Source of the DNA: Neoroseomonas lacus | Lineage (GTDB): Bacteria; Pseudomonadota; Alphaproteobacteria; Acetobacterales; Acetobacteraceae | NCBI RefSeq assembly: GCF_014644535.1 | Contig: NZ_BMKW01000006.1 | Location: 1-64,000 of the forward strand | Direction of reading: 5' to 3' | Length of the DNA: 64,000 bases | In this document: in pieces, positions 9,227-17,690 of the stretch | Position numbering within the stretch: the stretch's first letter is position 1 | How the letters are laid out: each line of letters starts with the position of its first letter | The notes under the pieces: generated by a model | What the model saw: only the letters and a program-made list of their open reading frames with translations | The model's database searches: none | Told to the model about the DNA's origin: nothing | Position numbers and translations under genes: made by a program

Positions 9227-9535
9227 TCACCCGGCATTCAGCGCCAGCTTATTGTCGGCCAGCGCATAGGCTTGGCGCTCCTTGGATGTCAGGTCCCCCA
9301 GCGGCACCACGGGGATCTGGTCGATGCCGAGCAGTTTCGCAGCGGCAACCCGGCCATGGCCGGCGATGATGGCACCCTCATCATCGACGAGGACGGGGTT
9401 GGTGAAGCCGAAGCGCTCGATCGAGGTGGCGATCTGGCGGATCTGCTTGCGGCTATGGGTGCGCGCGTTTCGCCTGGCCGGCGTGAGGCTGCTGACGGGC
9501 CGGTAGTCGATGGCGCGCGTGGGGAGATCTCGCAT
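9227..9535 (-). CDS. ParB/Srx-like N-terminal domain of the split methylase
   Basis: A 102-residue ParB-nuclease-fold domain: PARRNARTHSRKQIRQIA, SIERFGFTNPVLVD, then the hallmark IIAGHGRVAAAKLLG and ERQAYALADNKLALNAG. In intact homologues the next residue is Trp and the protein runs on into the methyltransferase. Here the codon is TGA (plus strand TCA at 9227-9229), a single G-to-A change from TGG. The reading frame on the far side is unchanged and continues DQDLLALEFQELIDAGFE. This is therefore the first part of a nonsense-mutated phage-type gene rather than a separate small ParB protein. Confidence 0.8.
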   Translation of the reverse strand: MRDLPTRAIDYRPVSSLTPARRNARTHSRKQIRQIATSIERFGFTNPVLVDDEGAIIAGHGRVAAAKLLGIDQIPVVPLGDLTSKERQAYALADNKLALNAG

Positions 9536-9626
9536 GATGGGTTCCCGATGCGGTGACGATGGCGACGGAACCGCGATACGGGGCGATATTCATGAATTCA
9601 AACTATTTGATACACGATCTATACAT

Positions 9627-9675
9627 GCTCTTAATGACCTCTTAGAAGCCTCTTAAAGGCCTCTTAGACCTCTAC
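9627..9675. repeat. 11-bp-period direct repeats upstream of the ParB-methylase
   Basis: The heptamer [GC]CTCTTA recurs at 9627, 9638, 9649 and 9660, exactly 11 bases apart, and a degenerate copy (CCTCTAC) follows at 9669. The block lies in unusually AT-rich DNA (about 9590-9740), 92 bases upstream of the ParB-methylase start. An 11-base period puts each copy on the same DNA face, as expected for a cooperatively bound regulator or replication/packaging protein. No known consensus was matched with confidence. Confidence 0.6.
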
Positions 9676-9869
9676 ACTCTATTGATTCGAAGAGTGAAAT
9701 TAACGAACCAAATCATTTTCAAGAACAAATCCGCCTGCGAATCGGCGTGCGCGATGCCTGTACTGGGCGAAGGTCGCGCAAAAATCGTACATCGCCATTT
9801 CGCCGCCCATCACTGAGAGGTTTTGGCGGACCGGATGTCAGTCCTAGGCGGAGGATGGAGCGAGCCGAG

Positions 9870-9885
9870 TTGGGACCGGTCCCAA
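9870..9885. repeat. Perfect 16-bp palindrome between direct repeats
   Basis: TTGGGACCGGTCCCAA at 9870-9885 is a perfect inverted repeat. It is flanked by two copies of TAGGCGGA (9845-9852 and 9889-9896). A second hairpin, GCGGAAA-TT-TTTCCGC, lies at 9930-9945. The arrangement could be a regulator site, a transposon end or a terminator remnant. It does not overlap any convincing gene. Confidence 0.5.
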
Positions 9886-10031
9886 ACTTAGGCGGAATGC
9901 GGAGCCTGATGCGCTGCTTTGGATCCTTCGCGGAAATTTTTCCGCATTAAAGAAGGCGGGGGCCGTCCCGAAGCGGGCTCCTCTGCATCAGAGATCCGTC
10001 ACAGATCCTTGCATCCTATAGGTTGACGTCG

Positions 10032-10045
10032 AATCATATATGATT
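10032..10045 (+). promoter_or_regulatory. Operator-like palindrome, probable GntR site
   Basis: AATCATATATGATT is a perfect 14-bp inverted repeat 27 bases upstream of the binding-protein start at 10073. Near-copies lie at 15563-15575 and 15583-15595 in front of the GntR/FCD regulator gene. FCD-type GntR proteins bind short AT-rich palindromes of this size, so the local GntR protein is the natural candidate. The site overlaps where a promoter for the downstream gene would lie. Confidence 0.6.
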
Positions 10046-10072
10046 TCTGATCTGCGAAGGAGGACCTTCCCC

Positions 10073-11125
10073 ATGATCGCTCGCCGTCCGCTAATCCTAT
10101 CCGGCTTCGCCTTGATGCTCGCCGCGGCCGACCCGGTGCCCGCCAGCGCCCAGACGACCCCCACAACTGCGCCTCCTTCTGCCAACACTCTCGCCGTCGT
10201 GCAGGCGCGGGGCGTGCTGAACTGTGGCGTTAACGCGGGCGTTCCCGGCTTTGCTGTGCCCGACAGCGCCGGCGTCTATCGCGGCCTGGACGTTGATATC
10301 TGCCGTGCGCTCGCCGCTGCGATCTTCGGCGACGCCGACAAGGTGAGCTACCGCGCCGTGACCGGGCTGACCCGTTTTCCCGCACTTCAGAGCGGCGAGA
10401 TTGACGTCCTCACCATGGAGGTCACCTGGACCTTCGGGCGCGATGCGGGCCTGAACGTCAACTATACCGCCATCAACTACTATGACGGCCAAGGCTTCCT
10501 CGTGCGCCGTTCATCCGGTGCGCGATCGGCGCGCGACCTCGATGGCGCCACCATCTGCGTGAATCCGGGGAGTGCGACTGAGCTGAACTTGGCCGACTAT
10601 TTCCGCCAGCACGGCATGCAGTTCGCGCCCGTCATCATCGAGACTGGCGCTGACCTTGTACGAGCCTACCTCAGCGGTCGCTGTGACGCCCTCACCAGTG
10701 ATCGCGGCCTTCTCGGCGCGCGGCTGCACTCCTCCATCCCGAATCCCTCCGAACACGTCATCCTACCTGACGTCATCTCCAAGGAGCCCTATTCCCCCGT
10801 CGTGCGGCACGGCGACGACCGCTGGGCCGACATCGTTCGTTGGACCGTCTGGGCGATGCAGGAAGCAGAGGAATATGGCGTAACGTCAGCGAATGCGGAG
10901 GCGATGCGGTCATCGAGCAACCCCACCGTCCAACGTCTACTCGGAGTGACCGGCGACTTCGGTCCGATGCTCGGGCTGCGGCCGAACTGGGCGTACGACA
11001 TCGTTCGACAGGTGGGCAACTACGCCGAAAGCTACGACCGCAACCTTGCTCCGCTTGGGCTGGAGAGAGGGGCAAATCGCCTGTGGCGCGATGGGGGTCT
11101 ACTCTACCCGCCGCCATTCCGCTGA
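10073..11125 (+). CDS. Amino-acid ABC transporter binding protein, AapJ/BztA type
   Basis: A 350-residue periplasmic binding protein of solute-binding family 3. A signal peptide (MIARRPLILSGFALMLAAAD to about ASAQ) is followed by RGVLNCGVNAGVPGFAV, GLDVDICRALAAAIFGD, the family block LDGATICVNPGSATELNLADYF, and a C-terminal YAESYDRNLAPLGL stretch typical of general L-amino-acid receptors (AapJ, BztA). ATG 10073 follows a strong GGAGG (10061 area); an upstream in-frame ATG at 10040 lies in the operator and is unlikely to be used. No permease or ATPase genes follow, so it must work with a transporter encoded elsewhere. Likely controlled by the palindrome at 10032. Confidence 0.88.
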   Translation: MIARRPLILSGFALMLAAADPVPASAQTTPTTAPPSANTLAVVQARGVLNCGVNAGVPGFAVPDSAGVYRGLDVDICRALAAAIFGDADKVSYRAVTGLTRFPALQSGEIDVLTMEVTWTFGRDAGLNVNYTAINYYDGQGFLVRRSSGARSARDLDGATICVNPGSATELNLADYFRQHGMQFAPVIIETGADLVRAYLSGRCDALTSDRGLLGARLHSSIPNPSEHVILPDVISKEPYSPVVRHGDDRWADIVRWTVWAMQEAEEYGVTSANAEAMRSSSNPTVQRLLGVTGDFGPMLGLRPNWAYDIVRQVGNYAESYDRNLAPLGLERGANRLWRDGGLLYPPPFR

Positions 11126-11339
11126 AGAGCATTGCGACAGCACTTCTGATGGCCGGCCGAGCATGTTGGAGCCGCGAGCCGCGATGCCCGGCCCGCTCGA
11201 CCGCGGCAATGCGCCTCCGGCGCTGCCGTCCCGCAGGAAGACATGGCCAAGCGCGGCATGCGTGCTTTCGCTTGAGACCATCCGAACAACCGACATGCTG
11301 GGACCAAGCTGTCCGTCCCGCCGCAGAAAGGGGAATGCG

Positions 11340-12926
11340 ATGATGCCCACGAAGCGCCGTTCTATTCTGGCCGCAACCGCCAGTGCGGCCCTTGCACGGC
11401 CCAGTCGGGCGCAATCTTCATCCGCGCGCACACTGCGCCTGGTACCCCAGGCGGATCTTGCCAATCTGGATCCGATCTGGACGCCCGCCGCGGTCACCAA
11501 CAACCATGGCTACACGGTCTTCGACACGCTGTATGCGCTGGACGAACGGTTGCAGGTCCGGCCCCAGATGGCCGACGGGCACCAGGTCTCGGATGATGGG
11601 GTCACCTGGACCATCAAGCTGAGGTCAGGGCTGATATTCCATGACGGCGAACCCGTGCGCGGGCGCGATTGCGTCGCCAGTCTGCTGCGATGGAGCAAGC
11701 GTGACGGCTTCGGGCAGATGCTGGCCAGGGTTGTCGACGGCTGGGAAGCGCCGGACGACCTCACGATCCGCATTAGGCTCAAGAGCCCTTTCCCGCGACT
11801 GCTTGAGGCGCTTGGCAAGCGTTCCATCTTCACGCCCTTCATCATGCCCGAGCGGCTGGCGCAGACCGAGCCTACCCGACAGATCACGGAAATGATCGGC
11901 TCCGGCCCCTACCGCTTCGTCAGGGATGAATGGTCGTCCGGCAATCGCGTCGTTTATGCGCGGCACGAGGCCTATGTGCCGCGCGACGAGCCGGCGAGCC
12001 TGCTGGCTGGAGGCAAGCATGCGCATTTCGATCGCATCGAGTGGCGGATCGTCCCCGATGCCTCGACGGCAACCGCAGCGCTGCTCCGCGGTGAGGTCGA
12101 TTGGCTTGAGCAGACCATGCCCGACCTGAACCCGATGATGACGCGCAATAGCAATGTCCGGGTCGAGGCGCTGGATCAGTACGGCACCCTCTCCTTCCTT
12201 CGCTTCAACTCGCTGACGCCGCCCTTCAACAATCCCGCGTTGCGCCGCGCGGTGCTCGGGGCCATCGACCAAGACGCCTACATGCAGGCTGTCACCGGCG
12301 GAAACATCCGCTGGCAGCGCTGCGCTTCGATGTTTCCCTGCGGCGTGCCATTTTCCAACGAGGTCGGTGCGCCGTTCCTGCGATCGCCACCCGACCTGGC
12401 CAAGGCGCGCGACGCCATTGCCGCGGCAGGCTACGCCGGGGAGCGCGTGGTCATCATGAGCCCCAGCGATTTCGCGTCCATCGCCCCGCTGGGCGACATT
12501 ACGGCGGATGCCCTCGCAAAAGCCGGCATGAACATCGATCTGCAGACCATGGATTGGGGCACGCTTGTGCAGCGCCGCGCGTCGCGCGCGCCAGTGGAGG
12601 CAGGCGTATGGAACATCTTCCATAGCTGGGCACCCGCGACCAGCATGATGACGCCCGCCTTCAACGACTATGTGCGTGGGCTTGGCGCAGGTGGCTATTT
12701 CGGCTGGTACGAGAATGCCAGAATCGAGGCGTTGATCGGTGATTGGCTCACGGCCTCCACCGACCAACAACAGCAAGCCATCTACGACGCCGTCCAGGCC
12801 GAAGCGTGGGCGGCCCCGCCAACCATCATGCTCGGCCAGTACTTCCCGACCACCGCTTATCGCGGCGACCTGACCGGCCGGATCACCACCAGCAGTCCGC
12901 TGCCGTGGAACATTCGCCGCGCCTAG
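11340..12926 (+). CDS. Peptide-type ABC transporter binding protein (family 5)
   Basis: A 528-residue solute-binding protein of the DppA/OppA family. A twin-arginine-like, basic N-terminus (KRRSILAATASAALARPSRA) acts as signal peptide. Family blocks follow: VFDTLYALDERLQVRPQMAD, VTWTIKLRSGLIFHDGEPV, GSGPYRFV, and LRFNSLTPPFNNPALRRAV. ATG 11340 is preceded by AAAGGGGAA. The frame is open upstream to 11046 but that part overlaps the preceding gene and has no family similarity. It sits between the AapJ-like receptor and gamma-glutamyltransferase, suggesting uptake of small peptides such as gamma-glutamyl compounds (inference). No permease genes accompany it. Confidence 0.87.
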   Translation: MMPTKRRSILAATASAALARPSRAQSSSARTLRLVPQADLANLDPIWTPAAVTNNHGYTVFDTLYALDERLQVRPQMADGHQVSDDGVTWTIKLRSGLIFHDGEPVRGRDCVASLLRWSKRDGFGQMLARVVDGWEAPDDLTIRIRLKSPFPRLLEALGKRSIFTPFIMPERLAQTEPTRQITEMIGSGPYRFVRDEWSSGNRVVYARHEAYVPRDEPASLLAGGKHAHFDRIEWRIVPDASTATAALLRGEVDWLEQTMPDLNPMMTRNSNVRVEALDQYGTLSFLRFNSLTPPFNNPALRRAVLGAIDQDAYMQAVTGGNIRWQRCASMFPCGVPFSNEVGAPFLRSPPDLAKARDAIAAAGYAGERVVIMSPSDFASIAPLGDITADALAKAGMNIDLQTMDWGTLVQRRASRAPVEAGVWNIFHSWAPATSMMTPAFNDYVRGLGAGGYFGWYENARIEALIGDWLTASTDQQQQAIYDAVQAEAWAAPPTIMLGQYFPTTAYRGDLTGRITTSSPLPWNIRRA

Positions 12927-13047
12927 GACAGGTCGGGTTCGGCCGGAAATAGCCAGCGCTCGACGATGCCCATTGAAGAGAGCCTGGAGCAGACGGCGGG
13001 AACGCGCCGTGAAGGCAGCATGCTCCAGAACGAGCAGAGGAAGCACG

Positions 13048-14643
13048 ATGGACGGAAAACGCCCCACTGTCGCGTCGCTCACCGGGATGGTGGCCGCGGC
13101 GCATCCACTCGCTGCACAGGCTGGCGCCGGCGTACTGTCGCGCGGCGGCAACGCCTTCGATGCCGCCGTGGCGACGGCGGCCGCGTTGAACGTCGTCGAG
13201 CCTGGGATGTCGGGCCTGGCCGGACAGGGTGTGGCCAGCTGCTATGTGGCGGCTGAACGGCGCGTTCGCACGCTCAACTTCGTGACGCATGTGCCGCACC
13301 AATTTCCGGCCGGCCGCTTCCACGACCGCGAGGAGATGCGCAAGGGAGCGCACACGCCAGGCGTGCCCGGCAACCTCGCGGGATGGTGCGAGCTTCTCAG
13401 GGCGCATGGCAGCCTCTCTTTGGCGGAGGTGTTCGCGCCGGCGATCCGGCTTGCGGAGGAGGGCTTCCCTCTCACCGAGATGAACACCGACCACATCAAC
13501 CGTGCCGCCGCCGCATTTCGCGCCTTCCCATTCTTCGACGACTGGAATGCGACCTATACGGCCGGCACAGGGCGTGTCGCCCTGCATCAGATTCTGCGAC
13601 AGCCGAATCTGGCGAGGACATTCGAGGCGATCGTCGCGAAGGGGCCGGATCATCTGTATCGCGGCCCGCTCGGGGAACAGATGGTCCAATACCTCGCCTC
13701 TCACGGCGGCTGCCTCACCATGGCTGATCTCGACGCGGTGCAGCCTGCGTGGAGCGATCCGCTCTCCCTGCGCTATCGCCATCTCACCGTCCACACGCTG
13801 CCGCCACCGAGCGAGGCGTTCCAGCTTCACCTGACGTTGGCCGTGTTGGAGAGCTTCGACATTGGCCGGCTGGAACCGCATGGCGTCGAATACCTCGACA
13901 TGCTCTGGCGGACCATCCGCGTCGCCGCCGGCGAACGCATTGAGCACAACAAGCCGGATAACGAGACGCTCGACCGGCTGCTCGCCAGCGTCAATATCGA
14001 TCGCCTTCGGGCGCAGGTCATGGCACCCGGCGTCATCGACGGCCTGACCGAGCAATGGCTGCCGCGCGCGCCGGACATGAACAAGGAGAACACGACCTCC
14101 TTCTCAATCATGGACGCAGCCGGGAATGTGGTGTGCCTCACGCAGAGCCTGGGCGACCTCTTCGGCTCCGCGGTCGTGATCGGCCAGACCGGCGTCTGCA
14201 TGAACGACTTCCTGTATTGGGCCGAGACGGACCTGCGCGGCCGCAATGCGCTTGTGGGCGGCAGCAGGCTGGCCTTCCCGACCGCACCGATGATCAGCAC
14301 CGTCGATGGCGAGCCGGTCCTCGCGCTCGGCACGCCGGGCAGCTACGGCATTCTGCAGACACAGCCGCAGGCGCTGGTCCAGTACGTGGATTTCAGGCGC
14401 GACCTGCAAGAGGCCATCGAGGAACCGCGCGCACGGCTTTTCGACGGGCGGGTCGTTCATCCCGAAAGCCGTCTGCCGCCCGCGACGCTAGCTGCATTGG
14501 CGCAGCGCGGCCATCTGGTGCAGGAGACGCCGCCCTGGAGCATCCTCGTCGGCGGCATGCAGGGGATCGCGCGTGATCCGGCCTCCGGCGTCATGATCGG
14601 TGGCGCGGACCCGCGCCGCGAAGGCTATGTGGCACTGGCGTGA
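13048..14643 (+). CDS. ggt: Gamma-glutamyltransferase family protein
   Basis: A 531-residue Ntn-hydrolase of the GGT family, which cleaves gamma-glutamyl bonds of glutathione and related peptides. The N-terminal AAAHPLAAQAGAGVLSRGGN, NAFDAAVATAAALNVVEPG and GMSGLAGQG blocks match the large subunit. Autocleavage would occur before Thr349 in KENTTSFSIMD, and QSLGDLFGSAVV, PGSYGILQTQPQ form the small subunit. ATG 13048 follows AGAGGAAG. There is no clear export signal, so it may be cytoplasmic, unlike E. coli GGT. It is the last gene before the convergent GntR regulator. Confidence 0.88.
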   Translation: MDGKRPTVASLTGMVAAAHPLAAQAGAGVLSRGGNAFDAAVATAAALNVVEPGMSGLAGQGVASCYVAAERRVRTLNFVTHVPHQFPAGRFHDREEMRKGAHTPGVPGNLAGWCELLRAHGSLSLAEVFAPAIRLAEEGFPLTEMNTDHINRAAAAFRAFPFFDDWNATYTAGTGRVALHQILRQPNLARTFEAIVAKGPDHLYRGPLGEQMVQYLASHGGCLTMADLDAVQPAWSDPLSLRYRHLTVHTLPPPSEAFQLHLTLAVLESFDIGRLEPHGVEYLDMLWRTIRVAAGERIEHNKPDNETLDRLLASVNIDRLRAQVMAPGVIDGLTEQWLPRAPDMNKENTTSFSIMDAAGNVVCLTQSLGDLFGSAVVIGQTGVCMNDFLYWAETDLRGRNALVGGSRLAFPTAPMISTVDGEPVLALGTPGSYGILQTQPQALVQYVDFRRDLQEAIEEPRARLFDGRVVHPESRLPPATLAALAQRGHLVQETPPWSILVGGMQGIARDPASGVMIGGADPRREGYVALA

Positions 14644-14723
14644 GGCGCCGATGGCGGCCGACATTGTTGGCGCGCTGCCTCTGGTCGAGACCGGCGCCGA
14701 TCAGCGCGCTTGCGCCGGGCGGC

Positions 14724-15515
14724 TCAGCCTTTGTTCTTCCGCCCCTCGATCAGCGTCTGATAGTTGGCCAGGACCCGTTCAAGCGCGACGTTGATGTGTG
14801 CTTCCAGGATGGCCACTGCGGTCGCCGTGTCGCGACGTTCGCAAGCCTCGAGCATCGCCAGGTGCTCCGCGAGGATGTAATCCGGAACGCCGATGCCGCG
14901 TGCCATGAGCGTGGCATAGCCGTATCGGTGTGAGATGGCGTGCGCCTGCTCGATGAAGGCGAGGAGGTGCCGCCGCCCACAGGGCGCGTAGAGCGCCATG
15001 TGGAAGCGGAGATTCCATGAGAAGAGAAGTTCGAGCGGGACGCCTTGTTCCGCCTCCTCGAGCAGCGCCCTGGCGCGTCGGGTATCGCGGCTCGTGAGGT
15101 CCGGCATCGCCAGGCGGAGAGCGAGCGGCTCGAGCACCAGGCGCGTCTCATAGGCGTCCTGAAGTTCGAGACTGCTCTCGGGCGCGACGACGAAGCCCCG
15201 GTTGCGCTCGAAGCCGACCAGGCGGGATGCCTCCAGTTCCCTCAGCGCCTCGCGGACGGGAATCGGGCTGATATCGAGGGAGCGGGCGACGGGATCGATG
15301 CGAATTGCCTCCCCACCGGGCAGCAGTCCGATGACGATCGCTTCGCGAAGGACGGCGGCGGCGAAGGCCGGGGCGGGCTGGTCGCCGCGCCCGATGCGTT
15401 GGGCGAGCGCGCCGAGAGGATCGGCTCGGCTGGTATCGGAAGGCGCGCGGGCCTTGCCGTCCGAAGGCGGCCGGGGCGCTTTGGAGGAGCGAGTTGAGGT
15501 CACGGGGGCACTCAT
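14724..15515 (-). CDS. GntR-family regulator with FCD ligand domain
   Basis: A 263-residue regulator. After a charged 40-residue lead comes a winged helix-turn-helix (LREAIVIGLLPGGEAIRID, SLDISPIPVREALRELEASR), then an all-helical FCD domain with the metal/ligand His/Asp pattern (NLRFHMALYAPCG, HAISHRYGY, EHLAMLEACERRD). FCD-GntR proteins usually repress catabolic or transport genes until a small acid or amino acid binds. The gene reads toward ggt and is divergent from the aldolase-like gene; near-palindromes at 15563-15595 in the shared promoter region, matching the one at 10032, suggest autoregulation plus control of the receptor genes. Confidence 0.88.
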   Translation of the reverse strand: MSAPVTSTRSSKAPRPPSDGKARAPSDTSRADPLGALAQRIGRGDQPAPAFAAAVLREAIVIGLLPGGEAIRIDPVARSLDISPIPVREALRELEASRLVGFERNRGFVVAPESSLELQDAYETRLVLEPLALRLAMPDLTSRDTRRARALLEEAEQGVPLELLFSWNLRFHMALYAPCGRRHLLAFIEQAHAISHRYGYATLMARGIGVPDYILAEHLAMLEACERRDTATAVAILEAHINVALERVLANYQTLIEGRKNKG

Positions 15516-15562
15516 GTCCGATCCGACGGTTCAGGCCGCAAGGGGGACGCGCGCGGGGGAAG

Positions 15563-15595
15563 AATCATATATATTGACACTAAATCGTATATGAT
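15563..15595. promoter_or_regulatory. Paired operator-like sites and promoter between GntR and aldolase genes
   Basis: AATCATATATATT (15563-15575) and AATCGTATATGAT (15583-15595) are imperfect copies of the palindrome at 10032, centred 20 bases apart, about two helical turns. A TTGACA box lies between them at 15574-15579 and could serve rightward transcription. The region lies 48 bases upstream of the GntR start on the left and about the same distance from the aldolase-like start on the right. Confidence 0.58.
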
Positions 15596-15643
15596 ATTTT
15601 CTCGCGCCATGATCGCTCCCATCAGAAACACATTGGCGACCAC

Positions 15644-16771
15644 ATGCTAGTTCGCGATGCCGGACGCAACGAGCATGACGTGACCGCGCGCGGTCACCCG
15701 CGCCATCCGGACGAGGCCAAGCGCGGAGCGGTAGCGGATTTTCGCTCGGACCTCATGGCCGGCATTCCGCCTGCCGCGCGCGAGGCCATGCTACGGGCGG
15801 CAGCGCAGGATCCGGAGATGGGCTCTCGCGACGATCCCCACCAGTCGCGGCTGGAACGCGTCGTGGCGGATCTCGCCGGCTTCGAGGACGCCCTGTTCGT
15901 GCCGACCTGCACGCTTGCCAACCAGATCGCGCTCCGCCTCTGGTGCCGGCCGGGCGATGCCATGGTCGCGGCCGCGGACAGTCATGTTGCCGGGCAGGAG
16001 GCGTCGAGCACGGCAGGCCTCGCTGGCGTGACGGTGCGGCGCCTGGCGGGGAGGCGAGGGCATCTCGCGCCCGAGGCGGTGCAGGCTGCCCTTGCCGCGC
16101 CACGGCGCGCCGAGGAGCAACCCACCACCCTTGTCTGGCTGGAGAACACCCACATGCGCGCGGGCGGCAGCGTGGCGCCTGAGGGCTGGGGCAGGGCGAT
16201 CGCCAGTGCCTGCCGGGAAGCGGGGGTACGCCTGCACCTCGACGGCTCGCGCTTATGGAATGCTGAGGCAGCTACGGGACTTTCCCTCGCGGCCCTTGCC
16301 ACGGACGCGGACAGTCTCTCCCTCAGCCTCAACAAGGCGCTTGGCGCGCCGGCGGGGTCGCTTCTCCTCGGCGGCCGCGCCTTCATCCGCGAGGCGCTTG
16401 CCGTGCGGGCGACGCTTGGCGCGAATTGGCGCCCGGTCGGCTTCCTCGCGGCCGGCGCCTTGGCGGCGGTGAATGGAAGGGCCGACCGTCTGCAGGACGA
16501 CCACCGGCGCGCTCGCCTGCTGCATGTCGGGCTGTCGCGCGCCCTCGGGCCTCTCGCGGGCGAACCGCCCGACACGAATATCGTACTCGTCACGACCCCG
16601 CCGGGAATGGCCGCCACCCATGCCGCAGCGGCGCTGCAGGAAGCGGGTTTACTGGTCCTGCCACTCGATCGCGCGACGCTCCGGTTTGTTGTGCATGCCA
16701 GAATCGATGACGACGCCGTGGTAAGGGCCGTCGACGTCACCGCCCGCGTTCTGAATGCCACGCCTGGGTGA
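15644..16771 (+). CDS. PLP-dependent threonine aldolase / beta-eliminating lyase
   Basis: A 375-residue fold-type I PLP enzyme of the low-specificity threonine aldolase family, which splits beta-hydroxy amino acids to glycine and an aldehyde. Seen are DFRSD near residue 30, the TCTLANQIAL block, HLDGSRLWNA containing the PLP-ring Asp, and Lys231 in LSLNKALGAPAGSLL as the Schiff-base residue. HVAGQEASS replaces the usual His-stacking HIxxxE motif (H-V-A-G-Q-E), so the site is near-canonical. It is divergent from the GntR gene and shares its operator region. Confidence 0.82.
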   Translation: MLVRDAGRNEHDVTARGHPRHPDEAKRGAVADFRSDLMAGIPPAAREAMLRAAAQDPEMGSRDDPHQSRLERVVADLAGFEDALFVPTCTLANQIALRLWCRPGDAMVAAADSHVAGQEASSTAGLAGVTVRRLAGRRGHLAPEAVQAALAAPRRAEEQPTTLVWLENTHMRAGGSVAPEGWGRAIASACREAGVRLHLDGSRLWNAEAATGLSLAALATDADSLSLSLNKALGAPAGSLLLGGRAFIREALAVRATLGANWRPVGFLAAGALAAVNGRADRLQDDHRRARLLHVGLSRALGPLAGEPPDTNIVLVTTPPGMAATHAAAALQEAGLLVLPLDRATLRFVVHARIDDDAVVRAVDVTARVLNATPG

Positions 16772-16841
16772 TGGTGCGGGCCCCGGCGCCGTGGGCGCCT
16801 GATCCACGCTCGAGTGTGCGGCGGAAGGCAGCGAGGGAACG

Positions 16842-17390
16842 ATGATGCGCCACGACGCCCTGGATGATGCCTGGATCGGACCTCTTGATCTATTCCGGAT
16901 TGGCCTGGGTCCATCGAGTTCGCATACGGTTGGCCCAATGGTCGCCGCGGCGCATTTCGCGGCGCTCCTGCCGACAGGTGTCGAGCGCATCTCGGTGCAT
17001 CTGTATGGATCCCTTGCCCTGACGGGACGGGGGCATGCGACCGACACCGCCGTGCTGCTCGGCCTTACCGGCGCCCGGCCCGACGAGCTCGACCCGGACG
17101 ATGCCGCAGCGATCGCGTCCGAGGTGCGGGCGCGACGACGCCTACGATTGCCCGCCGGCGGGGAGGTGCCGTTCGTGCCCGCCTCCGACATCGTCTTCCA
17201 TCCTCGGGAATCGCTGCCGCGGCACACCAACGGCGTTCTGTTCTCCGCCATGGCCCGCGAAGGGCCCTTCACGCGCACCTACTATTCGATTGGTGGGGGC
17301 TTCGTCGTGGATGAGGAGGGGCTCCCGCTCGGGTTCCACCGCCGTTTGAGCCGACGATTACGCTCGCGCGATCGACAGTCATCGGGATGA
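16842..17390 (+). pseudogene. sdaA: Truncated L-serine dehydratase (N-terminal part)
   Basis: The frame opens with a clear L-serine ammonia-lyase beta domain: LDLFRIGLGPSSSHTVGPM, SVHLYGSLALTGRGHATD, then SIGGGFVVDE. Similarity ends near residue 167 (position about 17345), after which a short arginine-rich tail leads to TGA. The intact family is about 450 residues, and the [4Fe-4S] cysteines and catalytic alpha domain are missing, so the product cannot deaminate serine. The breakpoint is followed by a decayed alcohol-dehydrogenase fragment and an AT-rich island, which points to a rearrangement. It would have extended the threonine/serine catabolism theme of the block. Confidence 0.8.
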
Positions 17391-17396
17391 CGCGAC

Positions 17397-17690
17397 AAGC
17401 ATTCGTCATGAGAATCCCGACAGCCTTCCCGACATCAATCGTGCGGCCACCGCCCAGAGCCAGGATCGCTGTCGCCTGATGCGCCTTGCATTGTCGAAAG
17501 CGTTGTTGACCGTGGCGTCGCTTGGGTCGGGCTCGATCTCCGAGAAGATCGAATGTGCGACACCGGCATGGTCGAGCGGCGCAAGAATGCGAACGAGGAT
17601 TGGACCTCAGCGCATCGCCGGGTAGGCGGCGATGAGGACCCGCTTGATATTCAGCGCGGGAGTAGCTCGGTGGGCTTTTCATGCGTATTG
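17397..17690 (-). pseudogene. Decayed fragment of an iron-type alcohol dehydrogenase
   Basis: On the minus strand several frames together spell parts of an iron-containing alcohol dehydrogenase N-terminal domain: VLIAAYPAMR, ILAPLDHAGVAHSIFSEIEP, DPSDATVNNAFDNA, then ILALGGGRTIDVGKAVGIL in a different frame. The last stretch is the family's NAD-binding GGGSxxDxxKA block. At least one frameshift and a stop separate the pieces, and no metal-binding domain follows. This is a relic lying head-to-head with the broken serine dehydratase. Confidence 0.6.

Larger units (their letters stand above)
9536..10072. other. Intergenic region between phage module and amino-acid block
   Basis: About 540 bases without a credible gene. 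The left half is AT-rich and holds the 11-bp repeat array. The right half is GC-rich and holds the 16-bp palindrome, a 7-bp-stem hairpin and, close to the next gene, the AATCATATATGATT operator-like palindrome. This looks like the boundary between accessory and metabolic DNA. Confidence 0.5.

Noticed and set aside
9747-9950. Small plus-strand open frame in the 9.5-10 kb intergenic region
   Set aside because: Arg-rich, no ribosome site, and it covers the palindrome and repeats.
11046-11339. N-terminal extension of the second receptor gene
   Set aside because: It overlaps the end of the preceding gene, has no similarity to the family, and the signal peptide with a good ribosome site begins at 11340.
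15574-15600. A full -35/-10 promoter for the aldolase-like gene
   Set aside because: TTGACA is clear, but no -10 box lies at the usual 16-18 base spacing, so only the -35-like box is reported.
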